From Allomuricauda sp. F6463D (GTDB taxonomy: Bacteria; Bacteroidota; Bacteroidia; Flavobacteriales; Flavobacteriaceae): a stretch of DNA of 64,000 nt. The translations under genes and the position numbers were made by a program. This document shows, piece after piece, positions 17,762-29,567 of this stretch. Location: assembly GCF_023015965.1 (NCBI RefSeq), contig NZ_JALKAN010000004.1, forward strand, positions 1-64,000. The letters run 5' to 3'. The stretch's first letter is position 1; every line of letters starts with the position of its first letter. Below the pieces are notes generated by a model. It was not told the origin of the DNA. It did not search any database and was given only the letters and a program-made list of their open reading frames with translations.

Positions 17762-19294
17762 ATGCATAACAACGTACTTATCCTAGACTTTGGTTCCCAG
17801 TATACACAACTGATCGCAAGACGCGTTAGGGAACTCAACATTTATTCAGAAATTAAACCCTATAATAAACTGCCAGAAGACCTATCGGAGTATAAGGCTG
17901 TTATACTTTCTGGTTCGCCATCATCAGTGCGTTCGGAAAAGGCTCCTCATCCCGATTTGTCCGAAATAAAGGGTAAAATACCTTTATTGGGAATCTGCTA
18001 TGGTGCACAATATTTGTCCCATTTTCATGGTGGGAATGTGGCGCCATCTGCAACTCGTGAATATGGTAGGGCCAATTTATCCTATGCAAATTCAGAAGAT
18101 AATTTTTTACAGGGCATTGATGAGGGAAGTCAAGTGTGGATGAGCCATAGCGATACTATTAAGGAACTTCCCGAAGGTGGCATTCGATTGGCAAGCACTC
18201 ACGATGTGGAGAACGCAGCCTATAAAATAGATGGTGAGACCACTTACGGTATTCAGTTTCACCCTGAGGTGTACCATACAAAAGATGGTAAAAAACTGTT
18301 GGAAAACTTTTTGGTGAACATTGCTGGTTTGGAACAAGATTGGACCCCAGATGCCTTTGTAGAAACCACAGTGGAGGAGCTTAGAGAAGAAATTGGTGAC
18401 GAAAAGGTAATATTAGGTTTGTCCGGCGGGGTGGATTCCAGTGTAGCGGCAATGTTGTTGCATAAAGCCATTGGTGAGCACCTGTACTGTATATTCGTAA
18501 ACAACGGGCTTTTGCGTAAAAATGAGTTCGAAAGTGTTTTGGACCAATACGAGCATATGGGACTTAATGTAAAAGGTGTTGATGCTTCGGCACGTTTTTT
18601 GGATGCCTTGAAAGGTGAATCAGATCCAGAAAAAAAACGAAAGATAATAGGAAGGGTATTTATAGAGGTTTTTGACGATGAATCCCATAAAGTGGAAAAC
18701 GCAAAATGGTTGGCTCAGGGAACTATTTACCCCGACCGAATTGAATCTGTTTCAGCGAGTGGGGGACCATCAGCGGTAATTAAAAGCCATCATAATGTAG
18801 GTGGTTTGCCCGACTATATGAAGCTGAAAGTAGTGGAACCCTTGAAAATGTTGTTCAAGGATGAGGTGAGAAGGGTAGGAGCTAGTATGGGAATGTCGGA
18901 ATCTATTCTTGGTAGACATCCATTTCCAGGTCCTGGCTTGGGAATCCGGATTTTGGGTGATATTACCCCGGAAAAAGTCGCTATTTTACAAGAAGTGGAT
19001 GCCATTTTCATTGATGGACTTAAAAAATGGGGACTTTATGATAAGGTTTGGCAGGCCGGAGCCATGCTTTTGCCCGTAGATAGTGTAGGGGTTATGGGAG
19101 ATGAGCGTACCTACGAAAAATGTGTAGCGCTCAGGGCTGTTGAAAGTACCGATGGAATGACGGCCGACTGGGTGAATTTGCCCTACGAGTTCCTTCAAAA
19201 GACCTCGAACGATATAATAAATAAGGTTAAAGGCGTTAATAGAGTGGTGTACGACATTAGTTCAAAACCACCAGCAACTATAGAATGGGAATGA
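17762..19294 (+). CDS. guaA: GMP synthase (glutamine-hydrolysing)
   Basis: 510 residues in the standard order: class I glutamine amidotransferase (1-195) with the Cys nucleophile in [16 protein letters not shown] and the His-Glu pair in [14 protein letters not shown]-pyrophosphatase with the P-loop [15 protein letters not shown]; and the C-terminal dimerisation domain ([16 protein letters not shown], ending in PPATIEWE). It converts XMP to GMP with glutamine and ATP. The ATG at 17762 matches the usual N terminus; the frame opens further upstream. The stop codon overlaps the next ATG (ATGA), so it is coupled to the LysM gene. Confidence 0.96.
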   Translation: MHNNVLILDFGSQYTQLIARRVRELNIYSEIKPYNKLPEDLSEYKAVILSGSPSSVRSEKAPHPDLSEIKGKIPLLGICYGAQYLSHFHGGNVAPSATREYGRANLSYANSEDNFLQGIDEGSQVWMSHSDTIKELPEGGIRLASTHDVENAAYKIDGETTYGIQFHPEVYHTKDGKKLLENFLVNIAGLEQDWTPDAFVETTVEELREEIGDEKVILGLSGGVDSSVAAMLLHKAIGEHLYCIFVNNGLLRKNEFESVLDQYEHMGLNVKGVDASARFLDALKGESDPEKKRKIIGRVFIEVFDDESHKVENAKWLAQGTIYPDRIESVSASGGPSAVIKSHHNVGGLPDYMKLKVVEPLKMLFKDEVRRVGASMGMSESILGRHPFPGPGLGIRILGDITPEKVAILQEVDAIFIDGLKKWGLYDKVWQAGAMLLPVDSVGVMGDERTYEKCVALRAVESTDGMTADWVNLPYEFLQKTSNDIINKVKGVNRVVYDISSKPPATIEWE

Positions 19295-21471
19295 AAAAAC
19301 ATATGTTACAACTGGTTTTTACCATGGTCTTTTTGATGGCCATGGTACCGGTTTCTGCACAAAACTACGCAACACACGCTGTAAAAGAGGGGGAAACCTT
19401 AAAGAGTATCTCTCAAAAATATATGGTTACGCCTTACAGTATATTGCAGGCTAATAAGGAGATTAAAAGTGCTTCCGACGTTAGGGAAAACACAATGCTT
19501 ATAATCCCGTTGAATGGAAATCCTGTTGAGAACAAGACAGAAACCAAGCAAGAAAAACAAGAAGAGGAACAAGTAAAACCAATCCGTTTTATTCGCCATA
19601 GGGTAAAAAGAAAGGAAACTATCTTTGGTCTTACACAGAAATATGATATCACCGAAGAACAACTTAAAAGATACAATACCCGATTATATTCTGAAACACT
19701 AGAACGCAAAATGGTGCTTCAAATCCCTGTGTTTCCTGAGGTCGACCCCAATGAGGAAAAAGAGATAGACTTTGAAATCTATACGGTACAGCCCAAAGAG
19801 ACCCGATGGAGTATTGCCCATAAATATGGTATTAGCGTAGATAGCCTGTTGATTCTAAACCCGGAATTGGACAAGAACACAAATTACCTAGCGTCCGGAG
19901 AAGAATTAAAATTGCCGCGACCTAAAGGTGATAGCCTTAAGGAGCAAAAAACGGAAATCTTTACTTCCTATACGGTACCACCAAAAATGACGCTTTACAG
20001 TTTGGGAAGAGCATATGGGATTCCTACAGATTCCATTGTTAGGCTCAATCCAGAGATTGTGAAAGAAGGTGGCCTTAAGGAGGGTATGGTGGTGCGCTTA
20101 CCAAAAAAGAAGGACCAAGACAGTGTGGTTAACACCGATAATTATGTTTTTTATGAGGTAAAGCCTAAACAAAATATTTTCAGGATTACACAAAACCTCA
20201 AAATCACAAGAGATGAATTATTCCGTTTGAACCCCGATTTGGAAAACGGACTAAAAGCTGGAATGGTTCTAAAATTGCCCAAAGAAAAGGCAGCGGAATT
20301 GGAGGTGAAAAATGCATTGGTCTTGGATAAGTTCAAGTTGATAGACAGTATTAATGTTGAAAATAGACCTAAATTGGTTTTCATGCTTCCTTTCCGGTTG
20401 GATAGGGTAAATGTAAATGACCCGAAAAAAGCAGAAGAATTGATTAGGAGCAGAAGGGACCTTGCACTGAGCCTTGGGTTTTATACAGGTGCTATGGTGG
20501 CTTTGGATTCCATTAAAAAATTAGGCATTTCGGTAGATGTTAAAACCTACGATACCCAACTAGATCAGGCTAAGGTAAAAGAGATACTTTTTAGGGAAAA
20601 TTTAGCAGGAGTCGATGCTGTTATCGGTCCTTTGGCCGAAGGTCCTTTAGATGAAGTAGCCGTGCAAGCTGCGGCAAAGAACATTCCGGTAATCGCCCCT
20701 ATTTCTTCCAACAGCAAATTAAGTCACAGAAATGTGTTCTTCTCCGTACCGGGCGATGTTGTACTTCGAGATAAGCTTTTGTCCTACATGGAAAAGAAAC
20801 ATAAGGATGAAAATATCATAATAATAGCGGACTCTACCCATCAGGAAGCATATGATTCTATATTGAGTAGATTTCCTACAGCCCAAATAGCTAAGGTGAT
20901 TGACAATAAATCATTGCATTTAGATCAATTTTTAATCCAACTTTCCGAAGAGAAAGAAAACTGGGTGTTTTTGGAAACGGACCAACCCAATATGGTCGCT
21001 AGTATCACTTCTATATTGAACTCGTCCAACACCACTTCCATGCTACAAACGGATGAAAACAAAGAGATAAAGGTGCGGATGTTCACGACAAGTTTTAATG
21101 CAGCTTTTGAAAATGAAGCAGTGTCCAAGACCCATTTGTCCAACCTTAACTTTACTTACCCATCGTTTTACAGGGAATCTGGAAATGACACCTTCACAAA
21201 AGCATACAGCCAAAAATATAATGGGAACCTCCCTGATAGGTATGCAATCCGTGGTTTTGATGTGACCATGGATGTGCTGTTGAAATTAGCTTACAAAAAG
21301 AACCTCTTTGAAACTTCAAAATATATCGGTTTAACCGAGTACGCAGCAAATGGTTTTGATTATATTAATGATTGGAGTTCCGGTTATTTTAATCGTGCCT
21401 GCTATATTTTGGAATACGATAACCTTAGAATTAAAGAAGTAGAGCCAAATGACAGCAAAAGTAACTTATAA
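19291..21471 (+). CDS. Five-LysM protein with a periplasmic-binding-protein-like domain
   Basis: 726 residues: a signal peptide, then five LysM modules at roughly 30-75, 103-147, 166-210, 228-272 and 286-330 (each opening like [19 protein letters not shown] or [19 protein letters not shown]). From about 355 to 710 a type I periplasmic-binding fold follows ([57 protein letters not shown]). LysM binds peptidoglycan, so the receptor-like domain is probably held on the wall in the periplasm. It overlaps guaA by 4 bases and the OsmC gene by 23, suggesting one transcript. Ligand unknown. Confidence 0.88.
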   Translation: MKKHMLQLVFTMVFLMAMVPVSAQNYATHAVKEGETLKSISQKYMVTPYSILQANKEIKSASDVRENTMLIIPLNGNPVENKTETKQEKQEEEQVKPIRFIRHRVKRKETIFGLTQKYDITEEQLKRYNTRLYSETLERKMVLQIPVFPEVDPNEEKEIDFEIYTVQPKETRWSIAHKYGISVDSLLILNPELDKNTNYLASGEELKLPRPKGDSLKEQKTEIFTSYTVPPKMTLYSLGRAYGIPTDSIVRLNPEIVKEGGLKEGMVVRLPKKKDQDSVVNTDNYVFYEVKPKQNIFRITQNLKITRDELFRLNPDLENGLKAGMVLKLPKEKAAELEVKNALVLDKFKLIDSINVENRPKLVFMLPFRLDRVNVNDPKKAEELIRSRRDLALSLGFYTGAMVALDSIKKLGISVDVKTYDTQLDQAKVKEILFRENLAGVDAVIGPLAEGPLDEVAVQAAAKNIPVIAPISSNSKLSHRNVFFSVPGDVVLRDKLLSYMEKKHKDENIIIIADSTHQEAYDSILSRFPTAQIAKVIDNKSLHLDQFLIQLSEEKENWVFLETDQPNMVASITSILNSSNTTSMLQTDENKEIKVRMFTTSFNAAFENEAVSKTHLSNLNFTYPSFYRESGNDTFTKAYSQKYNGNLPDRYAIRGFDVTMDVLLKLAYKKNLFETSKYIGLTEYAANGFDYINDWSSGYFNRACYILEYDNLRIKEVEPNDSKSNL

Positions 21472-21853
21472 CGGAAATCTTCGTACCACTTGTGTACACC
21501 TGCGTTCCGGAAGCGAGTACATTACTGACGCCCCACTTGATAACAATGGTAAAGGTGAAGCATTTTCACCAACGGATACCGTGGCAACCGGATTGGCTAA
21601 TTGTATGATGACCATGATGGGAATAAAGGCACGCGATATGGATGTGGATTTATCGGGGTCTACTGCTGAGGTAACCAAACATATGGCCGCAAACCCAAGA
21701 AGGATTTCCAAAATTGAAGTTAAGCTGGAATTGCCATCGTCGGTTTCTGAAAAGCACCGAAAAATTTTGGTGCATACGGCCAATACGTGCCCAGTGCATT
21801 ATAGTTTGCACCCGGATATTGAAAAAGTAATCGATTTTAATTGGATAAAATAA
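21449..21853 (+). CDS. OsmC-family peroxide-reducing protein
   Basis: 134 residues with the OsmC/Ohr fold. The two active-site cysteines lie in ATGLANCMMTMMG and VHTANTCPVHYSL, the usual pair that reduces organic hydroperoxides. It overlaps both the LysM gene upstream and the DUF922 gene downstream, so it belongs to the guaA run. The closer subfamily is YhfA-like OsmC rather than Ohr, judged by length and sequence around the second cysteine. Confidence 0.9.
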   Translation: MTAKVTYNGNLRTTCVHLRSGSEYITDAPLDNNGKGEAFSPTDTVATGLANCMMTMMGIKARDMDVDLSGSTAEVTKHMAANPRRISKIEVKLELPSSVSEKHRKILVHTANTCPVHYSLHPDIEKVIDFNWIK

Positions 21854-22380
21854 TCTTCATAGGGTGTATTCTTTTTTCTGGTTTTTTGGGTTATACACAA
21901 GAAATCGAGGAGGGGGTCCTATGGGAAAAGAGCAAGCGGCTCACTTGGGCCGATTTTAAGGGAAAGGTGCCGCCGGCCGCAGAATCAGCAGCAATTACAG
22001 CAAGTGGTATCAGTTATTCTTATTCTGCCAATCTATTGCATCACGAAGTACATCTGGATTTTGAGGTAAACGCTTATTTCTATCCCAATGAATCCTGGTA
22101 TAGGCCGGAACTGTGTAATGATAATATCCTGGCCCACGAACAACTTCATTTTGATATTACGGAACTTTTTGCAAGAAAAATGAGGGAAAAATTACGACGA
22201 ACTTCCTTTTCAGATGATGTTAAATCGGAGGTTCGTAAAATCTACAAGGACATTCTGGTGGAGCTTCAAAAATATCAGGAGCAATATGATTGGGAGACCA
22301 ATTTCTCCAGAAATCGTGAAAAACAAATCGAATGGAACTATAAGATTGCAGAAAGTCTAACCAATCGAATCAGGGGATAA
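21841..22380 (+). CDS. DUF922-family putative zinc protease
   Basis: 179 residues starting from TTG at 21841, inside the last codons of the OsmC gene. A signal peptide (FIGCILFSGFLGYTQ) is followed by LTWADFKGKVPP, the N-terminal DUF922 signature, and then LAHEQLHFDITELFAR, which contains an HExxH zinc-protease motif. DUF922 proteins are predicted secreted Zn-dependent proteases without a known substrate. The C-terminal third is helical and charged. It ends the guaA operon. Confidence 0.8.
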   Translation: MDKIIFIGCILFSGFLGYTQEIEEGVLWEKSKRLTWADFKGKVPPAAESAAITASGISYSYSANLLHHEVHLDFEVNAYFYPNESWYRPELCNDNILAHEQLHFDITELFARKMREKLRRTSFSDDVKSEVRKIYKDILVELQKYQEQYDWETNFSRNREKQIEWNYKIAESLTNRIRG

Positions 22381-22450
22381 TCTTTATTCCTCCAAACAGG
22401 CTCGTTTTTAAAGCATTTTTAAACCTACCTTTTTTCAATAGATATAAGTA

Positions 22451-23314
22451 TCAAATATCACATCGCATAAACCCATCTTTTAAAGCCTCTATTTTATCTT
22501 CCCAAGAAACAATGAACTCTTGGGCTACATAACCTGTAAAACCAGTTTCATGTATTGCTTTTATAATGGCGGGGTAGTAGAGCTCTTGGGTCTCATCAAT
22601 CTCATGTCTGCCCGGTACACCGGCCGTATGATAGTGCCCAAAATAGGGGTGATAGTTCTGAATGCTTCGGATAATATCACCCTCCTGAATTTGCATATGG
22701 TATATATCAAACAATAATTTAAAATTATCACTTCCCAAATGTTTGCAAAGTTCTATGCCCCATAGGGAATTGTCGCACATATAGTCGGGATGGTTTACTT
22801 GGTTAAAAAGTTCCATTTGAATGACCACGCCGTGCTTTTCGGCCAAGGGGATAATTTGTGAAAGCCCGTCCACACAATTTTGAAGACCTACGTAATCGTT
22901 CATGCCATTGCGGTTACCACTAAAGCAGATAAGGTTTGTGTATCCTGCTTCGGCAACCTTGGGAATCATTTCAGTATAGTTTTTTATAAGTTGCTCATGG
23001 AATTTAGGGTTGTTCCATCCTTCGGTCAAACTAATTTCCGCACCATTGCACATGGAGCAATGAATATCATATTTTTTAAGTGTTGGCCAGTCTTTCGGTC
23101 CCACTAAATCAATAGCCTTGATTCCTAATTGGTTCAACGTTTTTAAAAAATCTTCCAATGGTATATCATTAAAACACCACTGGCATACACTGTGGTTGAT
23201 GTTGTGTTTTAATTTAAACGCTTTGGACTGGCCTTTACTAGCAGCCAATACAGGCACGGAAGCCAAACCTGCGGAGCCAACTGCGGCTGCGGCAATAAAA
23301 TTTCTACGCTTCAT
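22451..23314 (-). CDS. Hydroxypyruvate isomerase-like TIM-barrel protein, exported
   Basis: 287 residues. The N terminus has a twin-arginine-type leader (MKRRNFIAAAAVGSAGLASVPVLA). The rest is an AP-endonuclease/xylose-isomerase-type TIM barrel of the Hyi group, with metal-ligand segments VIQMELFNQ (Glu), LLFDIYHMQIQEGD (Asp/His), YFGHYHTAGVPGR (His) and YVAQEFIVSW (Glu). Cytosolic Hyi interconverts hydroxypyruvate and tartronate semialdehyde. Export makes a sugar-acid or keto-sugar epimerase role as likely. It is monocistronic and convergent with the DUF922 gene. Confidence 0.83.
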   Translation of the reverse strand: MKRRNFIAAAAVGSAGLASVPVLAASKGQSKAFKLKHNINHSVCQWCFNDIPLEDFLKTLNQLGIKAIDLVGPKDWPTLKKYDIHCSMCNGAEISLTEGWNNPKFHEQLIKNYTEMIPKVAEAGYTNLICFSGNRNGMNDYVGLQNCVDGLSQIIPLAEKHGVVIQMELFNQVNHPDYMCDNSLWGIELCKHLGSDNFKLLFDIYHMQIQEGDIIRSIQNYHPYFGHYHTAGVPGRHEIDETQELYYPAIIKAIHETGFTGYVAQEFIVSWEDKIEALKDGFMRCDI

Positions 23315-23357
23315 TTTGAGGATTTGTTATGGGAAAGATAGTATTTTAGGCCTACAA

Positions 23358-25308
<1,951 letters not shown>

Positions 25309-25350
25309 CCATCTGGAATACCAATAAAATATTTCTACTAAATAATTTTC

Positions 25351-27219
25351 ATGGAAGAAAAGAAGCTGGATATTAAATCCATTGTTGGATTTGTACTGAT
25401 TTTTGGGATACTTGTTTACATGTTCTATCAAAATCAACCCACACCGGAAGAATTAGAGGCTCAAAAAGCGGAACAAGAGCTGGTTGAAGCTCAGAAAAAA
25501 GTGGTTGAGGAAGAAGTCAAAAAAGTACCTGTCCAAGAAACCAAAGCTATCGATCCCAACGATTCTATCGCAGTGGCACAATATAAAAGCACTGTCGGGG
25601 CATTTGGTTTTACCCAAACTACAGATGGAACCACTATCCTTGAGAATGAAGTACTTAAGCTTGAGGTCTCCAATAAAGGAGGACAGATTGTTGAAGCCAA
25701 AATGAAGAATTTTGTAACCTACGATTCTGTTCCTGTATATTTGGTGAAGGATGGAAATGCAAACTTTGCATTGAACTTTACGACTACCGACAATAGAGTG
25801 CTCAGTACGGCAGATTTGTTTTTTGAGCCTTCACTTACCCAAAGTGGGGACAATCATGTACTTTCCATGAAGGCCAAAGTGGCCAACAACCAGTTTTTGG
25901 AGTACCGCTATGAAATGAAGCCCAATGAATATTTGGTGGATTTTACGGTCCGTTCACAAGGGTTGAGTGGAATTTTTAACACGAGCAATCCGGTTGTGTT
26001 GGAGTGGGACCTAAAGGGTATACGTCATAACAAAAGTGTACAGTACGAAAATCGCTATACCCGTTTAACCTATAATCACGATGATGGTAATATCAGTAAG
26101 CTTTCAGAAAGCAGTGACTTTGATGAGGAAACGGAAGTGGATATAAAGTGGTTGTCTTATAGACAGCACTTTTTTAGTACCATTCTGGCAACGGATAATC
26201 ATTTTAAAACGGCTGATTTAACTTCTGCCAATTTAGTTGAGGAAGAAAGTAAAGAATTGCATTTTACAAAGGAATACAGCACGCGCGCTCCTTTAGATTT
26301 TCAAGGCGGTGAATTGTCACAAAGTATGTATTGGTATTATGGACCAACCGATGTAAAAGTGTTGGAGGATTATAAAGATTTAGGGTTGGCGGATTCCATT
26401 CCCTTTGGATGGGGAATCTTCGGCTGGATCAATAGATATGTATTTACACCATTTTATACGTTTTTAAGTTCATTTTTGCCCTATGGTATTGCCATTGTTA
26501 TCATGACTATTTTGGTTCGATTGGCACTTTCTCCCGTAACCTATAAATCATATTTGTCCCAGGCCAAGATGAAGGTGTTAAAGCCAGAAATTTCGGAAAT
26601 AAGCGAAAAGTACAAGGATAATGCGATGAAAAAACAGCAGGAAACCATGAAGGTTTACAATAAGGCTGGAGTCAGTCCCATGAGTGGCTGTGTGCCGGCA
26701 TTATTACAGCTGCCCATTTTCTATTCCCTGTTCATGTTCTTCCCTACCTCATTTGCATTGCGACAGAAACCGTTTTTATGGGCCGAAGACCTATCCTCTT
26801 ACGATACTATTTTTGAGTTGCCATTTACAATACCGTTCTATGGAGACCACGTATCCCTGTTTCCGATATTGGCATCGGTAGCCATATTCTTTTATATGCA
26901 GATGACAACGGGTCAAAGTATGCAGATGCAACAGCAGCCGGGTATGCCGAACATGAAATTTATAATGTACCTATCGCCCATTATGATGTTGTTCTTCTTT
27001 AACAACTACGCCAGTGGGTTGAGTTTGTACTATTTTGTTTCTAATTTGATCACCATTTTTATCATGTTGGCAATTAAAAACTACATTTTGAATGAGGATA
27101 AAATCCATGCCCAGATTCAAGAGAATAAGAAAAAGCCCAAAAAGGAAAACAAGTTCCAGCGTAAAATGCGTGAGATGATGGAACAAGCAGAAGAGCAAAA
27201 GAAATCAGGTAAAAGATAA
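25351..27219 (+). CDS. yidC: Membrane protein insertase YidC
   Basis: 622 residues. An N-terminal TM helix (about 9-26) is followed by a large periplasmic domain (60-340) and then the conserved Oxa1 core: FGWGIFGWINRYVF, YGIAIVIMTILVRLALSPVTYKS (with the conserved groove Arg), SGCVPALLQLPIFYSLFMFF, and SPIMMLFFFNNYASGLSLYY. The tail is strongly basic, ready for ribosome contact. It inserts proteins into the inner membrane alone or with SecYEG. Confidence 0.95.
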   Translation: MEEKKLDIKSIVGFVLIFGILVYMFYQNQPTPEELEAQKAEQELVEAQKKVVEEEVKKVPVQETKAIDPNDSIAVAQYKSTVGAFGFTQTTDGTTILENEVLKLEVSNKGGQIVEAKMKNFVTYDSVPVYLVKDGNANFALNFTTTDNRVLSTADLFFEPSLTQSGDNHVLSMKAKVANNQFLEYRYEMKPNEYLVDFTVRSQGLSGIFNTSNPVVLEWDLKGIRHNKSVQYENRYTRLTYNHDDGNISKLSESSDFDEETEVDIKWLSYRQHFFSTILATDNHFKTADLTSANLVEEESKELHFTKEYSTRAPLDFQGGELSQSMYWYYGPTDVKVLEDYKDLGLADSIPFGWGIFGWINRYVFTPFYTFLSSFLPYGIAIVIMTILVRLALSPVTYKSYLSQAKMKVLKPEISEISEKYKDNAMKKQQETMKVYNKAGVSPMSGCVPALLQLPIFYSLFMFFPTSFALRQKPFLWAEDLSSYDTIFELPFTIPFYGDHVSLFPILASVAIFFYMQMTTGQSMQMQQQPGMPNMKFIMYLSPIMMLFFFNNYASGLSLYYFVSNLITIFIMLAIKNYILNEDKIHAQIQENKKKPKKENKFQRKMREMMEQAEEQKKSGKR

Positions 27220-27252
27220 TCCTGAAAAAAAATACTTTTGGGTAAAAAAAAA

Positions 27253-27280
27253 AGCTCCTCCAAGATTTCTTGGGGGAGCT
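27253..27280 (-). terminator. Hairpin with minus-strand T tract
   Basis: A 12-bp stem with one G-T pair lies after ten A residues. Read on the minus strand this is a hairpin followed by a long T tract. It may be a second stop for the fasciclin transcript; it also lies just after yidC. Confidence 0.7.
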
Positions 27281-27433
27281 ACCATTTACAGGTTTAGTTT
27301 GATAAGATTTGGGACTCCAAAGATGGGACATTACCTGACTTCAAAAAATTAATAGTTGTAAAACAGTCTGTTTTTGTTGGTAAATGAACGCATGTTGATG
27401 TGTCATCGATAAACGGTAAATATCGCTCGATAA

Positions 27434-27467
27434 AAAGCCCCTTCAAAATTAATTTTGAAGGGGCTTT
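27434..27467. terminator. Terminator downstream of the fasciclin gene
   Basis: A perfect 17-bp inverted repeat with no loop bases to spare (AAAGCCCCTTCAAAATT and its complement) lies 26 bases past the stop of the minus-strand fasciclin gene, with five T residues on that strand. Confidence 0.88.
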
Positions 27468-27492
27468 CGGTTCAATTTTTATGAATTTAAAC

Positions 27493-29364
27493 TTAGTTTG
27501 TGGTATCCGGTATAAGAACGGTATCTATTACATGTATAACACCATTGATGGCCTGTACATCAACAGCATCAATTCCAATTCCGTTGTTGCCGGCACCATC
27601 CGTTATGTCTGCAATATTGTCTCCAGTGCCTGGAAGATTAATGGTAATATCATCTCCTTCCAAAGTGGTAGCTGAAATACCATCGGTTAAATCTCCAGAA
27701 CGTATGTTGGCATTGGCTACAACATGGTGTTGCAAAATTGGAATCAAATCGGCCTCTGCAGGAATACTTGCAAGGGCATCAAATGCGGTATTGGTAGGGG
27801 CGAACACGGTAAATGGATCGCTTCCTGCACCATTTTGGGCAGACAATACGTCTACAAAATCTGTACTTGGTGTCAGGTCGGTCAAGGCCTGTACCAACGT
27901 TGAGAAATTTGGATCAGCTGTAGCAAAGGTCACTACCGTTGGGAGGTCGATAACCGTATCAACAGTGTGTATTACTCCGTTACTTGCTACAATATCCGCG
28001 GTTGCCACATTACTTATTCCGTTTAAAGTTACACCGTCATCTACATTAATGTAAAGGCTTACGTTTTCATCATCTGCAAACTCAGCGGCAGTATTTATAT
28101 AGGAGTTGGTCAAGCCTGAAGAAAATGCTGCTGCACCCACTACTACATGGTTGGAAAGGATGACATTTATATCATTGGAATTTGGATTTGTAAATGCACT
28201 GAACGCATCGTTACCTGGGGCAAATACTGTAAAAGTTTCTTCTTCATTGGAAAGTAAATCGGTAAATGTTGTATTACCGCCATCGGTCAAGGCTCCTACG
28301 AGAGATGAAAGTCCAGGGTTGGCAACCGCATGGTCAACAATATTTGGTATATTGATTACCGCATCTACAACATGTACAATGCCGTTTAATGCAAGTACAT
28401 CTGGAGTTACAACAGATGATACACCATTAAAGCTAACACCATTAGTGGTATCGAAGAACAAACTTACGTTCTGATCGCCCGCTCCTGTAGCCAAAGTGCT
28501 AGTGTATCCCGAACCAAGTCCAGTTAAATCGGTAGAAGAAACTTCCCCGCTGATTACGTGGTTCAACAATACATTGGTAAGTATATCAACTGGAATATCC
28601 GATAGTTCAGCGCCATCCAAAAAGGTTTCAAACGCATCATCAGTTGGGGCCAGAACCGTAAAAGGTCCATCGCCACGTAATACCGTTGGCAAATCCCCAT
28701 CTGCTGCTACAAGTGCAGCAACCAAATTTTGTAAGTTTTCATTTCCTATGGCCAAATCTGTAATGGGTACCAAAATAATGTCAGCCAATTCGTCCAATAT
28801 AGTCTGAGGCAATAAAACCTTATCTATAATATGTACAACACCATTGGAAACTTCAATGTCTGCGGTGGTTACTTGTGCATCAACCGTTGTAGCATCATCA
28901 ATGAAAACGCCACCTTGTGTGGATACTTCCAAGGTTGATCCCTGTAGCGTGGTTATTGTCTGTCCATCGTTTAGATCTGAAGATAGAACGGCGGCATCCG
29001 CTACCACATGATAGGTTAGAATTACGGCAAGTAGATCTTGTAATTGTTGGGAACTAAAATCATCCAACGAATCAAACCCATTAAGTTGTGCGAGTAAATC
29101 ATTAAATGCTTGATTTGTTGGAGCAAAAACGGTAAACGTTCCTTCACTGCTTAAAGCAGCTACCAGGTCATTGTTTGCGCTTTCGTCCGCTTTGATCAAT
29201 GCGCTTACCAATGTACTCAATTCTGTGGTTGCCTGAGCGGCTTCAACAATGTTCAACTCTTCCTCTGTAGGATCCATGGTAACGTCATCGTCATCGGAAC
29301 AAGCGGTAAAGGAAACCATCAATAAAAGTAATGTCAGTTTGCTAAAAAATTTAAGTGCTTTCAT
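27493..29364 (-). CDS. Four-domain fasciclin (FAS1) lipoprotein
   Basis: 623 residues. The leader ends in a lipobox (MVSFTACSDDDD), then an Asp-rich linker typical of surface-exposed Bacteroidota lipoproteins. Four FAS1 repeats follow, each with the TVFAPTNQAF-type H1 motif (TVFAPTNQAF, TVLAPTDDAF, TVFAPGNDAF, TVFAPTNTAF) and the NGVVHIIDKVLLP-type H2 motif. FAS1 domains mediate adhesion to cells, polysaccharide or matrix. The acidic signal after the cysteine suggests placement on the outer face of the outer membrane. It is transcribed alone. Confidence 0.92.
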   Translation of the reverse strand: MKALKFFSKLTLLLLMVSFTACSDDDDVTMDPTEEELNIVEAAQATTELSTLVSALIKADESANNDLVAALSSEGTFTVFAPTNQAFNDLLAQLNGFDSLDDFSSQQLQDLLAVILTYHVVADAAVLSSDLNDGQTITTLQGSTLEVSTQGGVFIDDATTVDAQVTTADIEVSNGVVHIIDKVLLPQTILDELADIILVPITDLAIGNENLQNLVAALVAADGDLPTVLRGDGPFTVLAPTDDAFETFLDGAELSDIPVDILTNVLLNHVISGEVSSTDLTGLGSGYTSTLATGAGDQNVSLFFDTTNGVSFNGVSSVVTPDVLALNGIVHVVDAVINIPNIVDHAVANPGLSSLVGALTDGGNTTFTDLLSNEEETFTVFAPGNDAFSAFTNPNSNDINVILSNHVVVGAAAFSSGLTNSYINTAAEFADDENVSLYINVDDGVTLNGISNVATADIVASNGVIHTVDTVIDLPTVVTFATADPNFSTLVQALTDLTPSTDFVDVLSAQNGAGSDPFTVFAPTNTAFDALASIPAEADLIPILQHHVVANANIRSGDLTDGISATTLEGDDITINLPGTGDNIADITDGAGNNGIGIDAVDVQAINGVIHVIDTVLIPDTTN

Positions 29365-29541
29365 GTTTGTGCTATTTTTTTGTTTAACGAAGTAAATATA
29401 TTCTTAAACAAAGTATCGTCAATAATGTTTAACATTTTATCGTAAAACTTTAACAAAAAATACATTGTAGATGAACTTGAGGTTATCTAAGGCGTCATTT
29501 TCGTTTATGAGATCTTTAATATTTTAATGGCCTTCAATTTG

Positions 29542-29549
29542 TATTTTTG
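29542..29549 (+). promoter_or_regulatory. -7 box of mnmA
   Basis: TATTTTTG is an exact -7 word ending 18 bases before the mnmA ATG (29568). No TTTG is seen at the expected -33 distance. Confidence 0.45.
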
Positions 29550-29567
29550 TACTCCAAAATAAGTATC

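Noticed and set aside
27500-28807. Long plus-strand open frames opposite the fasciclin gene
   Set aside because: They are antisense shadows of the repeated FAS1 coding sequence.
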